Positions 28,963-38,427 of a DNA stretch of 64,000 bases are shown here, one piece after another. Origin of the DNA: an uncultured Bacteroidales bacterium (GTDB lineage Bacteria; Bacteroidota; Bacteroidia; Bacteroidales; Muribaculaceae); the NCBI GenBank assembly GCA_902762385.1, contig CACWNQ010000011.1, forward strand, positions 1-64,000, read 5' to 3'. The notes beneath the pieces were generated by a model. That model worked only from the letters and a program-made list of their open reading frames with translations. It was not told the origin of the DNA and ran no database searches. Position 1 is the first letter of the stretch. The number at the start of each line of letters is the position of its first letter. A program made the position numbers and the translations under genes.

Positions 28963-28993
28963 ATTCTGAAAAAATTGCCGATTTTTTGGATTT
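28961..28993 (+). repeat. 33-bp direct repeat flanking DUF4143 copy B, right
   Basis: Two mismatches from 27741-27773. It starts inside the TAA stop of copy B and carries a third palindrome of the same type, TCTGAAAA-N10-TTTTTGGA. Confidence 0.8.
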
Positions 28994-29008
28994 TAGACAG
29001 GGGAGAAC

Positions 29009-29050
29009 AATAACGCAGGGGAGCGGATAGTGCTCTCCTGCGTTATTTAT
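29009..29050. terminator. Terminator between converging genes
   Basis: Arms AATAACGCAGGGGAGC (29009-29024) and GCTCTCCTGCGTTATT (29032-29047) with one mismatch. It serves DUF4143 copy B on the plus strand and the ABC permease on the minus strand. Confidence 0.8.
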
Positions 29051-29065
29051 ATGGGGTTCTGTAGT

Positions 29066-30403
29066 TTATTTCACCCACTTAAGGACTTCCTTGAAGGTGC
29101 GTTTTTTGCCATAGAGGAGGATTCCTGTGCGATAGATGCGGGCTGAAATCCAGATGCAGGCAAAGGCTGTGGCGTAGAGCAGGACAATGCTCAGCAGGAG
29201 TTGCCACCAAGGCACGTCGAAGGGTAGGCGCACCATCATCACGACAGGCGAAGTGAACGGGATTATCGAGCACCACACTGCCATTGGTCCGCTTGGATTC
29301 TCGATGCAGGCGATACCGGCATAAAGGGCTATGAACATGATGAGAATGATGGGCATGGTGAACTGCGAACTGTCGCTTGCCTGATCGACTGCTGAGCCAA
29401 AGCCGGCAAACAATGATGCGTAAAGCAGATAGCCACCTATGAAGTAGATTACAAAGTTGCCCAGCAGCGATAGCCAGTTGATGCTCGCTAAAGCTGTCAT
29501 CACCTCGCTCATTGTACTGTCGACCATTCCACTCGCCATGTCGGTCCCGCCTGGCAAGTTCATACCAGCAGTGATGGCCTCGGGATTAGACACTGCCATT
29601 GCTCCTCCTGCCACTAATCCGAGCACGAGGTAACCAATGCCAAGCAACACAACCCAAATAGCAAATTGGGTCAATCCTACCAAACCCACACCAATGATTT
29701 TTCCCATCATCAGCTCCATGGGCCGGCAGCTGCTCACTATCACCTCGACAATGCGATTGGTCTTCTCCTCGACTACGCTATTCATTATCATTGCACCATA
29801 GGAGAGGACGAATGTGTAGGTCAAGAACGAAAGTATCATGCCCAAAACAGAAGCGAACTGAGCACTCTGTTCCTGCTCGTCGCCTTCCTCGTTCCACTTG
29901 ATGCTCTTGACCTGTGCGCTCACTTGCGACTGCTCGATTTTCGACTCGAGGTCGGGGTCGTTGAACGAGGCTATCTTGGCGCGCGCCAATGTGTCGCTCA
30001 GGCAGTTAGTGAGCATGCTAATGGTTCCTTGGTCGATAGTGTTCTCGCTATAGATTGTGGCCTGCTGGTCGTCAAGAACATTGGCAGGAATCACCATCAC
30101 AGCGTCGATGCTCTCGCCAGCGTTTTTATAAAACTCGCGGGCATTAACTGCCTTATCGCCTTGCATTACCATAAAGCGATAGTTGGGCGTGTCCTTAAAT
30201 GCGCTACCATAGTTGCCACTCTCGTCGATAACCGCAATGCGAGTGACGCTAGTATCGGCACTACTGTTGATATAGGCAAGCAGCACAGGTATGCAGCCCA
30301 CAATGAGAATGAGGAACGGGATGAGCAAAGTCATGATAATGAACGACTTCTTGCCCACCATCGTCATGTACTCGTGCTGTATTATCAGTTTCAGTTTGTT
30401 CAT
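29066..30403 (-). CDS. ABC-2 type exporter permease (NatB-like)
   Basis: 445 aa from the ATG at 30403. A longer frame from 30466 adds 21 residues unlike the family, while MNKLKLIIQHEYMTMVGKKSF is the normal N-terminus. Topology is one N-terminal membrane helix (about 20-42), a large extracytoplasmic domain (about 45-215), then five or six helices (about 222-430), the ABC-2/NatB layout, with the VEEKTNRIVEVIVSSCRP loop conserved. Likely substrates are sodium or small molecules; none can be assigned. It lies 62 nt after its ATPase partner and forms a two-gene operon with it. Confidence 0.88.
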   Translation of the reverse strand: MNKLKLIIQHEYMTMVGKKSFIIMTLLIPFLILIVGCIPVLLAYINSSADTSVTRIAVIDESGNYGSAFKDTPNYRFMVMQGDKAVNAREFYKNAGESIDAVMVIPANVLDDQQATIYSENTIDQGTISMLTNCLSDTLARAKIASFNDPDLESKIEQSQVSAQVKSIKWNEEGDEQEQSAQFASVLGMILSFLTYTFVLSYGAMIMNSVVEEKTNRIVEVIVSSCRPMELMMGKIIGVGLVGLTQFAIWVVLLGIGYLVLGLVAGGAMAVSNPEAITAGMNLPGGTDMASGMVDSTMSEVMTALASINWLSLLGNFVIYFIGGYLLYASLFAGFGSAVDQASDSSQFTMPIILIMFIALYAGIACIENPSGPMAVWCSIIPFTSPVVMMVRLPFDVPWWQLLLSIVLLYATAFACIWISARIYRTGILLYGKKRTFKEVLKWVK

Positions 30404-30465
30404 TTTATAACAAAAAAAGGAATTAGAGAAAAAATGATTTACTGCAAAGCGCAGCCAATTATGCA

Positions 30466-31368
30466 TTATGCATTTTTTTGAACTGTCTCGATGAATATTT
30501 CATTCATGCTCGGCAACTGCTCGTTGATGCCGGTGAGAGTGTAGTTCTCGTTAAGCCAAGCAATAGCGTCGTGCAGACTCACACCTGGGCACAACTTGAT
30601 GAGTGTGCCTTGATGCTGGTCGCTAGGCACCACATCAAAGAGATTCTCATGGGGTGCAACCTGCTTATCGCCAGCAACATTCACTACAAATAGATTCTTC
30701 TTGTGCTGCTGCTTGATATCGGCAACATTTCCCTCAAGCACAACGTGTGCATGGTTGATAAGGGTTATTTTCTCGCAAATTTCCTCGACCGATGCCATGT
30801 TGTGGGTCGAGAAAAGAATTGTAGACCCCTCGTTGCGCAACTGCATGATTTCGCGCTTGAGCTGCTCGGCGTTCACTGGGTCGAAGCCCGAGAACGGTTC
30901 GTCGAAAATGAGCAGCTGCGGGCGATGGATGACTGTGGTGATAAACTGCACCTTCTGCTGCATACCCTTTGACAGTTCCTCGACCTTGCGGTTGCGCCAC
31001 TCGGTGAGATCGAAGCGCGTGAGCCACTTCTCCATCTCGGCGACAGCGAGCTGCTTGGGCATACCCTTGAGGCGAGCGAGGTAGACTATCTCGTCGGCCA
31101 CCTTAATCTTCTTGTAAAGTCCACGTTCCTCGGGCAGGTAGCCAATGTTGGTGATGTCTTTATCCTCAAGCGGTCGTCCATTAATCATCACTGTGCCACT
31201 GTCGGCACGTGTGATACGGTTGATGATGCGTATGAGCGAAGTCTTGCCAGCTCCATTAGGTCCCAGCAGGCCATAGATGCACCCTTGCGGCACATGCAGG
31301 TCGACATGGTCGAGCGCCATGTGCCCGTCATACTGCTTCACAACACTGTTAACGTCAATAAAATTCAT
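30466..31368 (-). CDS. ABC exporter ATPase (NatA-like)
   Basis: 300 aa. Walker A GPNGAGKTS (about 35-43), signature LSKGMQQKV (about 137-145), Walker B LLIFDEPFSGFDP (about 157-169) and the H-loop in STHNMAS. The C-terminal 80 residues resemble the DUF4162 extension common in NatA-type ATPases. It powers the permease at 29066. A minus-strand TATCTTTG at 31393-31400 is the likely promoter element, leaving a leader near 18 nt. Confidence 0.92.
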   Translation of the reverse strand: MNFIDVNSVVKQYDGHMALDHVDLHVPQGCIYGLLGPNGAGKTSLIRIINRITRADSGTVMINGRPLEDKDITNIGYLPEERGLYKKIKVADEIVYLARLKGMPKQLAVAEMEKWLTRFDLTEWRNRKVEELSKGMQQKVQFITTVIHRPQLLIFDEPFSGFDPVNAEQLKREIMQLRNEGSTILFSTHNMASVEEICEKITLINHAHVVLEGNVADIKQQHKKNLFVVNVAGDKQVAPHENLFDVVPSDQHQGTLIKLCPGVSLHDAIAWLNENYTLTGINEQLPSMNEIFIETVQKNA

Positions 31369-31443
31369 GATAATTAATTGTTATTATTGGCACAAAGATA
31401 ATTAAAAAATTCACAAAAAACACAGTAGCAATTGATTTTTTAG

Positions 31444-31451
31444 TACTTTTG
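31444..31451 (+). promoter_or_regulatory. Promoter -7 element TACTTTTG
   Basis: A TAnnTTTG match 68 nt before the LAB_N gene. No TTG is at the standard spacing upstream. Confidence 0.45.
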
Positions 31452-31519
31452 CACAACCATTAGACGCTCTTCTCTCAAAAAAATTACAAAAAATCAGGAA
31501 AAAACACCACATCCAGCAA

Positions 31520-32149
31520 ATGTTTACTTTCACGTTTCTCATAGGCCTCATCTCGCAGCTGTGCTACGGCGCACGTCAGCTGGTGCAGTGGGTCATGACC
31601 GAACGCCTCAAGCGCGTGGTGTCGCCCACGGGCTACTGGGCATTCAGTCTTGCTGGCTGCTGCTTCATGCTGTGCTATGGGTGGCTGCGCGAGGACATTG
31701 TGATTCTAGTGGGCCAGATTCTCTCATTCTACGTCTACGTGTTGAACCTCGACTACAAGGGCGCTTGGCGAAGGATTCCACTGCCATTCAGGATTATATT
31801 CTATTGCATTCCAGTGATAGCATTGATTGCCACTGCCATGAATGCGCCTCATCTTGTAGACCGATTCATCCACAACCCCGACATTCCGCTATGGCTGATG
31901 ATTTATGGCACATGCGCCCAGCTCATTTTCCTGTCGCGCTACGCCTATCAGGTTGCCTACTCGGTAAAGCGCCATGAATCATGCCTGCCACCGGTGTTCT
32001 GGCTCATCAGCGTGGTGGGCGCTTCGCTCACTCTCATCTACGGCATCATCCGTCGTGACCCTATCTTGATGCTCGGCCAGAGCATCTCAATCCTAATCTT
32101 CTCACGCAACCTGTGGGTGGGTTATCGCTACTCTAAAAATCAAGATTAG
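31520..32149 (+). CDS. LAB_N (lipid A biosynthesis N-terminal-like) membrane protein
   Basis: 209 aa, six or seven predicted membrane helices, arranged as two copies of the short LAB_N domain. Copy one has QLCYGARQLVQWVMTE, SPTGYWAFSLAGC, GWLREDIVILVGQ. Copy two has QLIFLSRYAYQVAYS, LPPVFWLISVVGASL, GIIRRDPILMLGQS. The domain is named from the N-terminus of lipid A disaccharide synthase in some bacteria. Free-standing versions are of uncertain function, perhaps in lipid handling. It is transcribed alone, divergent from the ABC exporter. Confidence 0.85.
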   Translation: MFTFTFLIGLISQLCYGARQLVQWVMTERLKRVVSPTGYWAFSLAGCCFMLCYGWLREDIVILVGQILSFYVYVLNLDYKGAWRRIPLPFRIIFYCIPVIALIATAMNAPHLVDRFIHNPDIPLWLMIYGTCAQLIFLSRYAYQVAYSVKRHESCLPPVFWLISVVGASLTLIYGIIRRDPILMLGQSISILIFSRNLWVGYRYSKNQD

Positions 32150-32213
32150 TCACACACAAAAAATATTTTAGAAACTTTTTTTGTTTTCTTACTCATTATT
32201 TAAAAATAATGAT

Positions 32214-32221
32214 TACCTTTG
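32214..32221 (+). promoter_or_regulatory. Promoter -7 element TACCTTTG
   Basis: A TAnnTTTG match about 70 nt before the secreted dockerin protein gene. The upstream TTG is not at the usual distance. Confidence 0.5.
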
Positions 32222-32290
32222 CCGTAAATATAGACCATCGTGAAATAAACAATCCACTATATTTATTAACTTCTTAACTCTTAGCTTTTT

Positions 32291-34336
32291 ATGAAGAAAG
32301 TTTTATCTCTTTTACTTGTTTGCATGTGCGCTTTTAGCGCAATGGCTCTTGAGAAGACATTCACGGCTTCGACCGACCTGGTTAATGGCACTGTAGATGG
32401 CTTTACATTCCTTGCTGAAAAGAACAATGGCACCACAGCACCTACTTACAACGCCAACGGTCAAGACGTGCGCATCTATGCGAAGGGCACTTACACCATT
32501 ACAAACAATAGCGGTACTAACATGACCAATATTGTTTTCAACATCTCTACTCAAGGTAAAAGACGTCTCACCACTATCACTCCTAACACTGGCGCTGTAG
32601 CAGCTCAAGCTTTAGGTGATGAGACCGTTACTTGGAATGGTGCAGCTCAAACAGTGGCATTCACCGTTGGCGACCAAGCTATTTATGGCTCCGATGGTGA
32701 GTCTAAGGCTGGACAGCTCTGCTTCACTAGCGTTGTTATCACCTATGAGGACGGTGGCACTGTCACTATCCCAGCTCCAACCTTCAACCCTGCTGGTGGC
32801 ACTTTCTATGCTCCCGTAAACGTTGAGATTACTGCCGCTACTGGTGCTACCATCTATTACACCACCAATGGCAATGACCCAACAACCAGCAGTGCAGTTT
32901 ACAGCGCTCCTATCAACATCAGCCAGAACACTACTCTGAAGGCTATCGCTGTTACCGAGGACGCTACCAGCGCTGTTGCAAGTGCTACCTACACCTTCGA
33001 GTCGGTTAACACAGTTGACAACATCGCTGCTTACTATGCACTCGGAACTGGCGCTTTCGCTGCTATCGGTAACCCTGTTACCGTTTACTACGCTAACGGC
33101 AACTACGTTTGGGTAAAGGATGAGACTGGTTACTTGTTGATCTACGGCCGCAACGCTGGCAACATGAACTACAAGAATGGTGACATCATTCCTGGCGGAT
33201 TTGGTGGATACCTCAAGGAGTACAATGGCCTTCTCGAAATGTCTTACAATGGCGACCAAGACCTCTTCGGTTTCCAGGAGGCTACCGAAGGCCCAGCTGT
33301 AAATCCTGAGATCGTTACCACTGCTGCTGTAGTAGAGGCCAACTTCGGTCACTATGTAACTGTTGAGAATGCTACTATCAGCGACATCAGTAGCAAGAAC
33401 TTCACAGTCAACGACGCTGCTGGTACTGCTGCTGGTTTCAACCAGTACTCTGGTGTAAGCATTCCTACCGATGGTGGCACTTACAACATCACTGGTGTCA
33501 TCAGCGTCTTCGCCAAAGACGGCGTTACCACTTATCAGTTGCAACCAACAGCATTTGAAAAGGTGATTAACCTCGACGATCTTCCAAAGGTTGACAACAT
33601 TGCTGGTCTGCTCGCTACCGACGCAGAGACCGACGTTATGTTCAACAACCCTGTTACCGCTGTTTACCAAAGTGGCAACCAGCTCTACATCAACGACGAA
33701 AGCGGCTACATGCTCGTTTACGGCCACCTCGACACTCAGTACACCAATGGTGACCAAATCAGCGGCATCGCTGGTAACTGGAAACTCTACAACGGCATGA
33801 CCGAGATGGTTCCTATCGTTTCTACCTTCACCGAGGGTACTGCTGGCACTCCAGTAGCTCCTGAGACTATCACTATTGAGGAAATAGACCAGAGCATGAT
33901 TCACAACTACCTCCGCATCGAGAACTGTACTCTCGACAGCATCGCTGGTAGCAATGGTCGCAACTACACTCTCACCGACGAGACTGGCAACATAATCATG
34001 CGCCTGAACTTCACCGAGGTAACTATTGGTGAGGACTTTGACTATGATGCTACTTACAATGTAGAGGGCTTCCTTGCTTACTACAAGAAGAGCGACGGCA
34101 CTGTAGAGCAGCTCCAGTTCTATCCTAACCTTATCCAGAAGGTTGGTGGCACAGTAGTTGTTCCTGGCGACGTTGATGGCGACGGTGCTGTTACCGCTGG
34201 TGACGTAACTGCACTTTACAACTACATTCTCAATAATGACTCAAGTTCAATTGTGAATGGTGACCAAGACGGTGATGGCTCTATCACTGCTGGTGATGTA
34301 ACCTTCGTTTACAACATCCTGCTTGGCAGCAAGTAA
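32291..34336 (+). CDS. Secreted dockerin-containing OB-fold/chitobiase-C protein
   Basis: 681 aa. The signal peptide ends near SAMA (residue 19). An N-terminal beta domain (about 22-155) is followed by a chitobiase C-terminal-like beta sandwich (about 160-237, with TGATIYYTTNGNDPTTSS). Two OB-fold-like domains start with VDNIAAYY (about 241) and VDNIAGLL (about 434). The C-terminus (about 626-681) is a dockerin-type pair of calcium loops, GDVDGDGAVTAGDVTALYNYI and NGDQDGDGSITAGDVTFVYNIL. There is no catalytic domain, so it is probably a binding or surface-assembly protein. Strongly biased codons (GTTACC, GCTGGC, GACGTT) suggest high expression. Confidence 0.85.
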   Translation: MKKVLSLLLVCMCAFSAMALEKTFTASTDLVNGTVDGFTFLAEKNNGTTAPTYNANGQDVRIYAKGTYTITNNSGTNMTNIVFNISTQGKRRLTTITPNTGAVAAQALGDETVTWNGAAQTVAFTVGDQAIYGSDGESKAGQLCFTSVVITYEDGGTVTIPAPTFNPAGGTFYAPVNVEITAATGATIYYTTNGNDPTTSSAVYSAPINISQNTTLKAIAVTEDATSAVASATYTFESVNTVDNIAAYYALGTGAFAAIGNPVTVYYANGNYVWVKDETGYLLIYGRNAGNMNYKNGDIIPGGFGGYLKEYNGLLEMSYNGDQDLFGFQEATEGPAVNPEIVTTAAVVEANFGHYVTVENATISDISSKNFTVNDAAGTAAGFNQYSGVSIPTDGGTYNITGVISVFAKDGVTTYQLQPTAFEKVINLDDLPKVDNIAGLLATDAETDVMFNNPVTAVYQSGNQLYINDESGYMLVYGHLDTQYTNGDQISGIAGNWKLYNGMTEMVPIVSTFTEGTAGTPVAPETITIEEIDQSMIHNYLRIENCTLDSIAGSNGRNYTLTDETGNIIMRLNFTEVTIGEDFDYDATYNVEGFLAYYKKSDGTVEQLQFYPNLIQKVGGTVVVPGDVDGDGAVTAGDVTALYNYILNNDSSSIVNGDQDGDGSITAGDVTFVYNILLGSK

Positions 34337-34363
34337 TAAAGGTTTCTAAAACTTAATCTCATC

Positions 34364-34400
34364 AAGAGGTGCCGCCCACTTGGGTAGCACCTCTTTTTTT
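34364..34400 (+). terminator. Terminator of the dockerin protein gene
   Basis: Perfect arms AAGAGGTGC (34364-34372) and GCACCTCTT (34387-34395), then a T run. Confidence 0.85.
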
Positions 34401-34487
34401 AATCCTAACAAAAACTATTTTCATGCCTTATATAATTTATTACCATCTTTTTACGTTTTATAGATAACTAAATAATAATCTTGGTTA

Positions 34488-37400
34488 ATGAGAAACATCA
34501 CCCCATACTCGCAGGTGACCTTCATGAGGCTCTTTGCGACAATAGTTGTTGCTATTGCCTGCACGGCAATGGCTATGGCCTATGATTTCAGCCACAACGG
34601 CATTTATTATAACATCAACTCAATAACTGGCACTGCCGAGGTGACATGTGGCAGCAACAACTACAACAGTTATAGCGGACAGGTTGTAATACCAAATGCT
34701 GTAACACATGATAATCGATCATATGCCGTGGCAGCAGTGGGCGAGAATGCCTTCCGCAACTGCAGTGGGCTCACTGCGGTGACGACAGGAGAAAATGTCG
34801 CCACAATAGGCAAGCGCGCATTTCTCAATTGCACAGCTCTCACAACAGTGAATATTCCTGCTGCAGTGACAATAATTGGCGACTATGCCTTTGCACAATG
34901 CAGCAACCTGACAGATGTAACCTTCAACAACGATGCTGCATTAGAGCTTGGCGCGGGAGCGTTTATGAGATGTTCAGAACTTGCCAATGTGAAGTGGCCC
35001 TCGAGCGAGAACCTCGACGGGCATGGTGGCCTAACAAGCGTGGGGCCCAGTGCTTTCGCCCTATGCTCATCGCTCACTAGCATAACCTTGCCTGGCGAGT
35101 TACAATTGCTGGGGCCAACAGTATTTGATGGCTGCCTAAGCCTTAACAGCATAACGCTGACAATGGAAACACCCATTATACTTAATGGCGACCCCTTTGC
35201 ACTCGACAACACATCGAGCGTGAACATATATGTTCCCTCATCGGGCATTGCAGGCCACACTGCCACACTATATAATCAAGCTGTGGGATGGCGAGACTAC
35301 AATATCGTGGAACTCCCCTACTCCTTCATCGACAACAACCGACTGACTTATCTCAAGGAGCCAGCAGGCACAGTAACAGTCACTGGCCGACAAAACCCGG
35401 GCAACGATGTAGTGACCATAAAAAGCACAATTACCGACCCGAAGGGAAACACCTATAATGTCACATCAATTGCCGACGAGGCATTTAAGGGCACAAGCAT
35501 CAAGACACTTGACACCAGCAATGCTCTGAAACTGAAAACTATTGGCACCGAGGCTTTTGCTCAGTGTACTCAACTCACAAATGCGATGCTGCGCGAGGGC
35601 ATAACATCTATGGGTAACAAAACCTTTGCCGGTTGTACCTCACTCACATCGGTTAATGTGCCATCGACAATACAAGCAATCCCTTATGGGGCCTTCATGG
35701 ATTGCAGCGAACTTAAAAATGTTACACTTGCAGTGGGAGTGTTTACCATCAGTGAGGATGCATTTGCGCGATGCACAAGTCTTGAATCTATCTATCTGCC
35801 CCGTTCTATAGTCGATATTGAGACTCATGCTTTCAGGCACGCAACATCACTCAAGCAGATTAATGTCGAACCCGTGTGTCAGCATTATGCATCGAGCGAT
35901 GGTGTGCTTTTTGAACGCAAGTTTGGCGACGAATTCGAGGCCAGCGAGATAGGCAAAATGAACAAACTCGTGCTCTACCCAATGAGCAAGCCAGGCGAGA
36001 ACTTCTATATCCCATGCGGCGTGACCACCATTGATGACAATGCCCTCGAGGAAGCTATCAACCTTAAGAACCTAACCATACCAGCCACAACCACAACATT
36101 TGGCAACGAGTGCTTCAAAGGCACCAACATACAAAACATAAACTACCGAAACACCAATCCCAGCAATGACGGCACACTGGGTATCACTGCCGCACTGCAG
36201 GCAAATGCCACCCTGCAAGTGCCTGTAGGAACAATTCCTGCCTACAATGCACTCACTGCTTGGAATGGATTTAAAAATATTGTGGAGTGCGACTATGCCT
36301 TTGCTAGTCAGGGCATTGATTACGACTGGAACGATAAGTTCCAAGCTACCATTGTCTACATACATCATGCTGCAGTCGACAGCGATGGTGTGCTCACGCT
36401 GCCATCGACTGTGACCAAGAGTGGTTACACTTATGATATCACACAAATAAAAAACAATAGCACCCGTAACTTGACTCAGGATGTCACACAACTGATAATT
36501 AACAGCGATAACCTCTCGGTTATTGACACCAGCGACAACCTCAACCCGATATCCACTCTGCAAACGTTGAACAGCATTTCGGTAACCCAATCAAATCCTT
36601 ACTTAAAGGTAATGGACAACAACCTTTATAGCAAGCAAGGCGACATAATGTACTACTACCTTCGCACCAACACACAGCAGCACTTCACCATCCCCAACAG
36701 TGTTGAGACCATCATGCCTCAAGCATTTGCTAGTAACCAGCACTTGACGCGCGTCACCTTTAACTCCAATGCCAAGACGGTGGGCGGACGTGCATTTGAA
36801 GGCTGCTCATCACTGCAAAGGGTTGACAATGCCAAGACAATTAAAACAATTGCCCCTAGGGCATTTGCTGAGTGTACGGCACTGACCACATTTATTGGCG
36901 GAGATAGACTGATTCTGATTGACGACGAAGCATTCCTCAACTGTTATAGCCTAGGTCATTTCCCATTTTCACACGGTATGATTAAGACTTTGGGCAACAG
37001 GGCATTCAAGGGCTGCAGCTCAATCAAGGCAGCCGTCATGGGATTTAATCTTGAGAATTTGGGCGAGGCCGTGTTCTCAAACTGCACCTCATTGAAAAAG
37101 GTGTTCTTCTCGACCAAGGTAAACAGCCTGGGTAACCAAATGTTCAAAAATTGCACTGCACTTGAGGAGTTGTGGCTATGCAACGAAACACCCCTGAATG
37201 TAGATAACAATTTCTTTACCCAATCGAGCTTGAAACTCTATGTTCCTGAGGGAAGTGTCGACGACTATAGCAACAACTCGCCATGGAACCATGCCGCACA
37301 AGTGAATGCCTGCTCTTATCTTAACAACGGCCCCGACGTTAACGGCGACCGTGCAATCAATGCACTCGATGTGACAATGGTGATGTCGGTAATTCTTGGC

Positions 37401-37805
37401 GACTTTGAGGGAGAAATAGTTGGTCACTTCGACGTGAATCACGATGGCTACATTAATATCTCTGATATAACTGTTATTTACGATTATCTTCTTAGTGGCT
37501 CTGCCGCCAGCATGGCTTACTCATTTCTATATGATAATCAGAGCGAAATCAATAATGTCATTAAAGTTGGAACCCAAGCAAAAATATTTGCTGAAAACCG
37601 AAGCACACACACATTTGCCACATCAGGAGTTATAGGTTATATCGACAATCCTGCAGTTGCCACCGTAAGTCACGGCACCAACAGTAATGGATATGCCTAT
37701 TTTGAAATAAATGCCGTCGCTCCAGGCTATTGTACTCTAGTAGCAATAGTGAACGACGGCACTAAATGGCATTACCGCACTATTCCAATTGTGGTAACAG
37801 AATAA
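34488..37805 (+). CDS. BspA-like leucine-rich repeat surface protein with dockerin
   Basis: 1105 aa. The signal peptide probably starts at the second Met (residue 13, 34524), giving MRLFATIVVAIACTAMAMA. LRR_5/BspA repeats run from about 80 to 940 with the beat A-F-x-x-C-x-x-L (for example ENAFRNCSGL, KRAFLNCTAL, GRAFEGCSSL), in two arrays split by spacer domains. A dockerin-like pair follows (about 948-1005, DVNGDRAINALDV and DVNHDGYINISDI), then an Ig-like end (about 1010-1105). The dockerin is internal rather than terminal, which is unusual. BspA-like proteins bind host proteins or other bacteria. No T9SS tail is visible. Confidence 0.87.
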   Translation: MRNITPYSQVTFMRLFATIVVAIACTAMAMAYDFSHNGIYYNINSITGTAEVTCGSNNYNSYSGQVVIPNAVTHDNRSYAVAAVGENAFRNCSGLTAVTTGENVATIGKRAFLNCTALTTVNIPAAVTIIGDYAFAQCSNLTDVTFNNDAALELGAGAFMRCSELANVKWPSSENLDGHGGLTSVGPSAFALCSSLTSITLPGELQLLGPTVFDGCLSLNSITLTMETPIILNGDPFALDNTSSVNIYVPSSGIAGHTATLYNQAVGWRDYNIVELPYSFIDNNRLTYLKEPAGTVTVTGRQNPGNDVVTIKSTITDPKGNTYNVTSIADEAFKGTSIKTLDTSNALKLKTIGTEAFAQCTQLTNAMLREGITSMGNKTFAGCTSLTSVNVPSTIQAIPYGAFMDCSELKNVTLAVGVFTISEDAFARCTSLESIYLPRSIVDIETHAFRHATSLKQINVEPVCQHYASSDGVLFERKFGDEFEASEIGKMNKLVLYPMSKPGENFYIPCGVTTIDDNALEEAINLKNLTIPATTTTFGNECFKGTNIQNINYRNTNPSNDGTLGITAALQANATLQVPVGTIPAYNALTAWNGFKNIVECDYAFASQGIDYDWNDKFQATIVYIHHAAVDSDGVLTLPSTVTKSGYTYDITQIKNNSTRNLTQDVTQLIINSDNLSVIDTSDNLNPISTLQTLNSISVTQSNPYLKVMDNNLYSKQGDIMYYYLRTNTQQHFTIPNSVETIMPQAFASNQHLTRVTFNSNAKTVGGRAFEGCSSLQRVDNAKTIKTIAPRAFAECTALTTFIGGDRLILIDDEAFLNCYSLGHFPFSHGMIKTLGNRAFKGCSSIKAAVMGFNLENLGEAVFSNCTSLKKVFFSTKVNSLGNQMFKNCTALEELWLCNETPLNVDNNFFTQSSLKLYVPEGSVDDYSNNSPWNHAAQVNACSYLNNGPDVNGDRAINALDVTMVMSVILGDFEGEIVGHFDVNHDGYINISDITVIYDYLLSGSAASMAYSFLYDNQSEINNVIKVGTQAKIFAENRSTHTFATSGVIGYIDNPAVATVSHGTNSNGYAYFEINAVAPGYCTLVAIVNDGTKWHYRTIPIVVTE

Positions 37806-37836
37806 GTGCTTTTACCTAAGTAAAAAATGTGAGAGA

Positions 37837-38349
37837 TTACAATGGTGGGCGTGGAATACCACCGCCATTGTACTGAATTCCTGCGTTCTGAAGGTCTTGA
37901 CGAGTCACCTGCTGGAACACCACGTCGCTGGGCTCATTACGGTCGACCACAACAGCTGTGAACGGGCGAATGGTGTAACTCGTTGCGTGACCCTCATCAA
38001 TGATATAGGAGAAATACAGACGGTCACCAATACGGTTCACCATAGCTGTCTCGATGGTAGTTTGACGGTTAGTCTCAGGCAGAATCACTGCAACGACAAA
38101 CTGGTGGTTAAAGTCGACATTCATGGGCTGCCCGTTACGTCCCATCACTGCAGCCGAACCGAACACGTTATAAAAATCCTGCTGATTGTGTATTACCAGT
38201 TTGTGAGTCCCATTAGCAAAATGGTTGTTGACGTAATAATTATTCATGCGAGCATAGTTGGCAGCCACGCCTCCCAGATTCACTGCGCATGACGAGAGCA
38301 TTGCCGCCATGAGCAACGTCGCAAGACCGAAAAGAAATGTCTTTTTCAT
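37837..38349 (-). CDS. Lipoprotein, possibly PrcB-like
   Basis: 170 aa with lipobox LSSC (Cys at about residue 21). The mature part has a DFNHQFVVAVILPETNRQTT stretch followed by beta strands ending VVFQQVTRQ, reminiscent of the PrcB C-terminal domain (protease-complex-associated), but the match is judged by eye only. It ends in a Gly/Pro-rich tail. It converges on the LRR protein gene with a 31-nt gap and lies 78 nt after meaB. Confidence 0.6.
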   Translation of the reverse strand: MKKTFLFGLATLLMAAMLSSCAVNLGGVAANYARMNNYYVNNHFANGTHKLVIHNQQDFYNVFGSAAVMGRNGQPMNVDFNHQFVVAVILPETNRQTTIETAMVNRIGDRLYFSYIIDEGHATSYTIRPFTAVVVDRNEPSDVVFQQVTRQDLQNAGIQYNGGGIPRPPL

Positions 38350-38427
38350 TATGTAAAGGAATTAAAAGGGTTAATATATTATTCTTGACAAAGTTATCAA
38401 TGCCAAAGGCATTGAATTGAACGACTC

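Noticed and set aside
32612..33904. 430-codon minus-strand frame inside the dockerin protein gene
   Set aside because: Antisense shadow of a high-bias gene; no start region, no recognisable domain.
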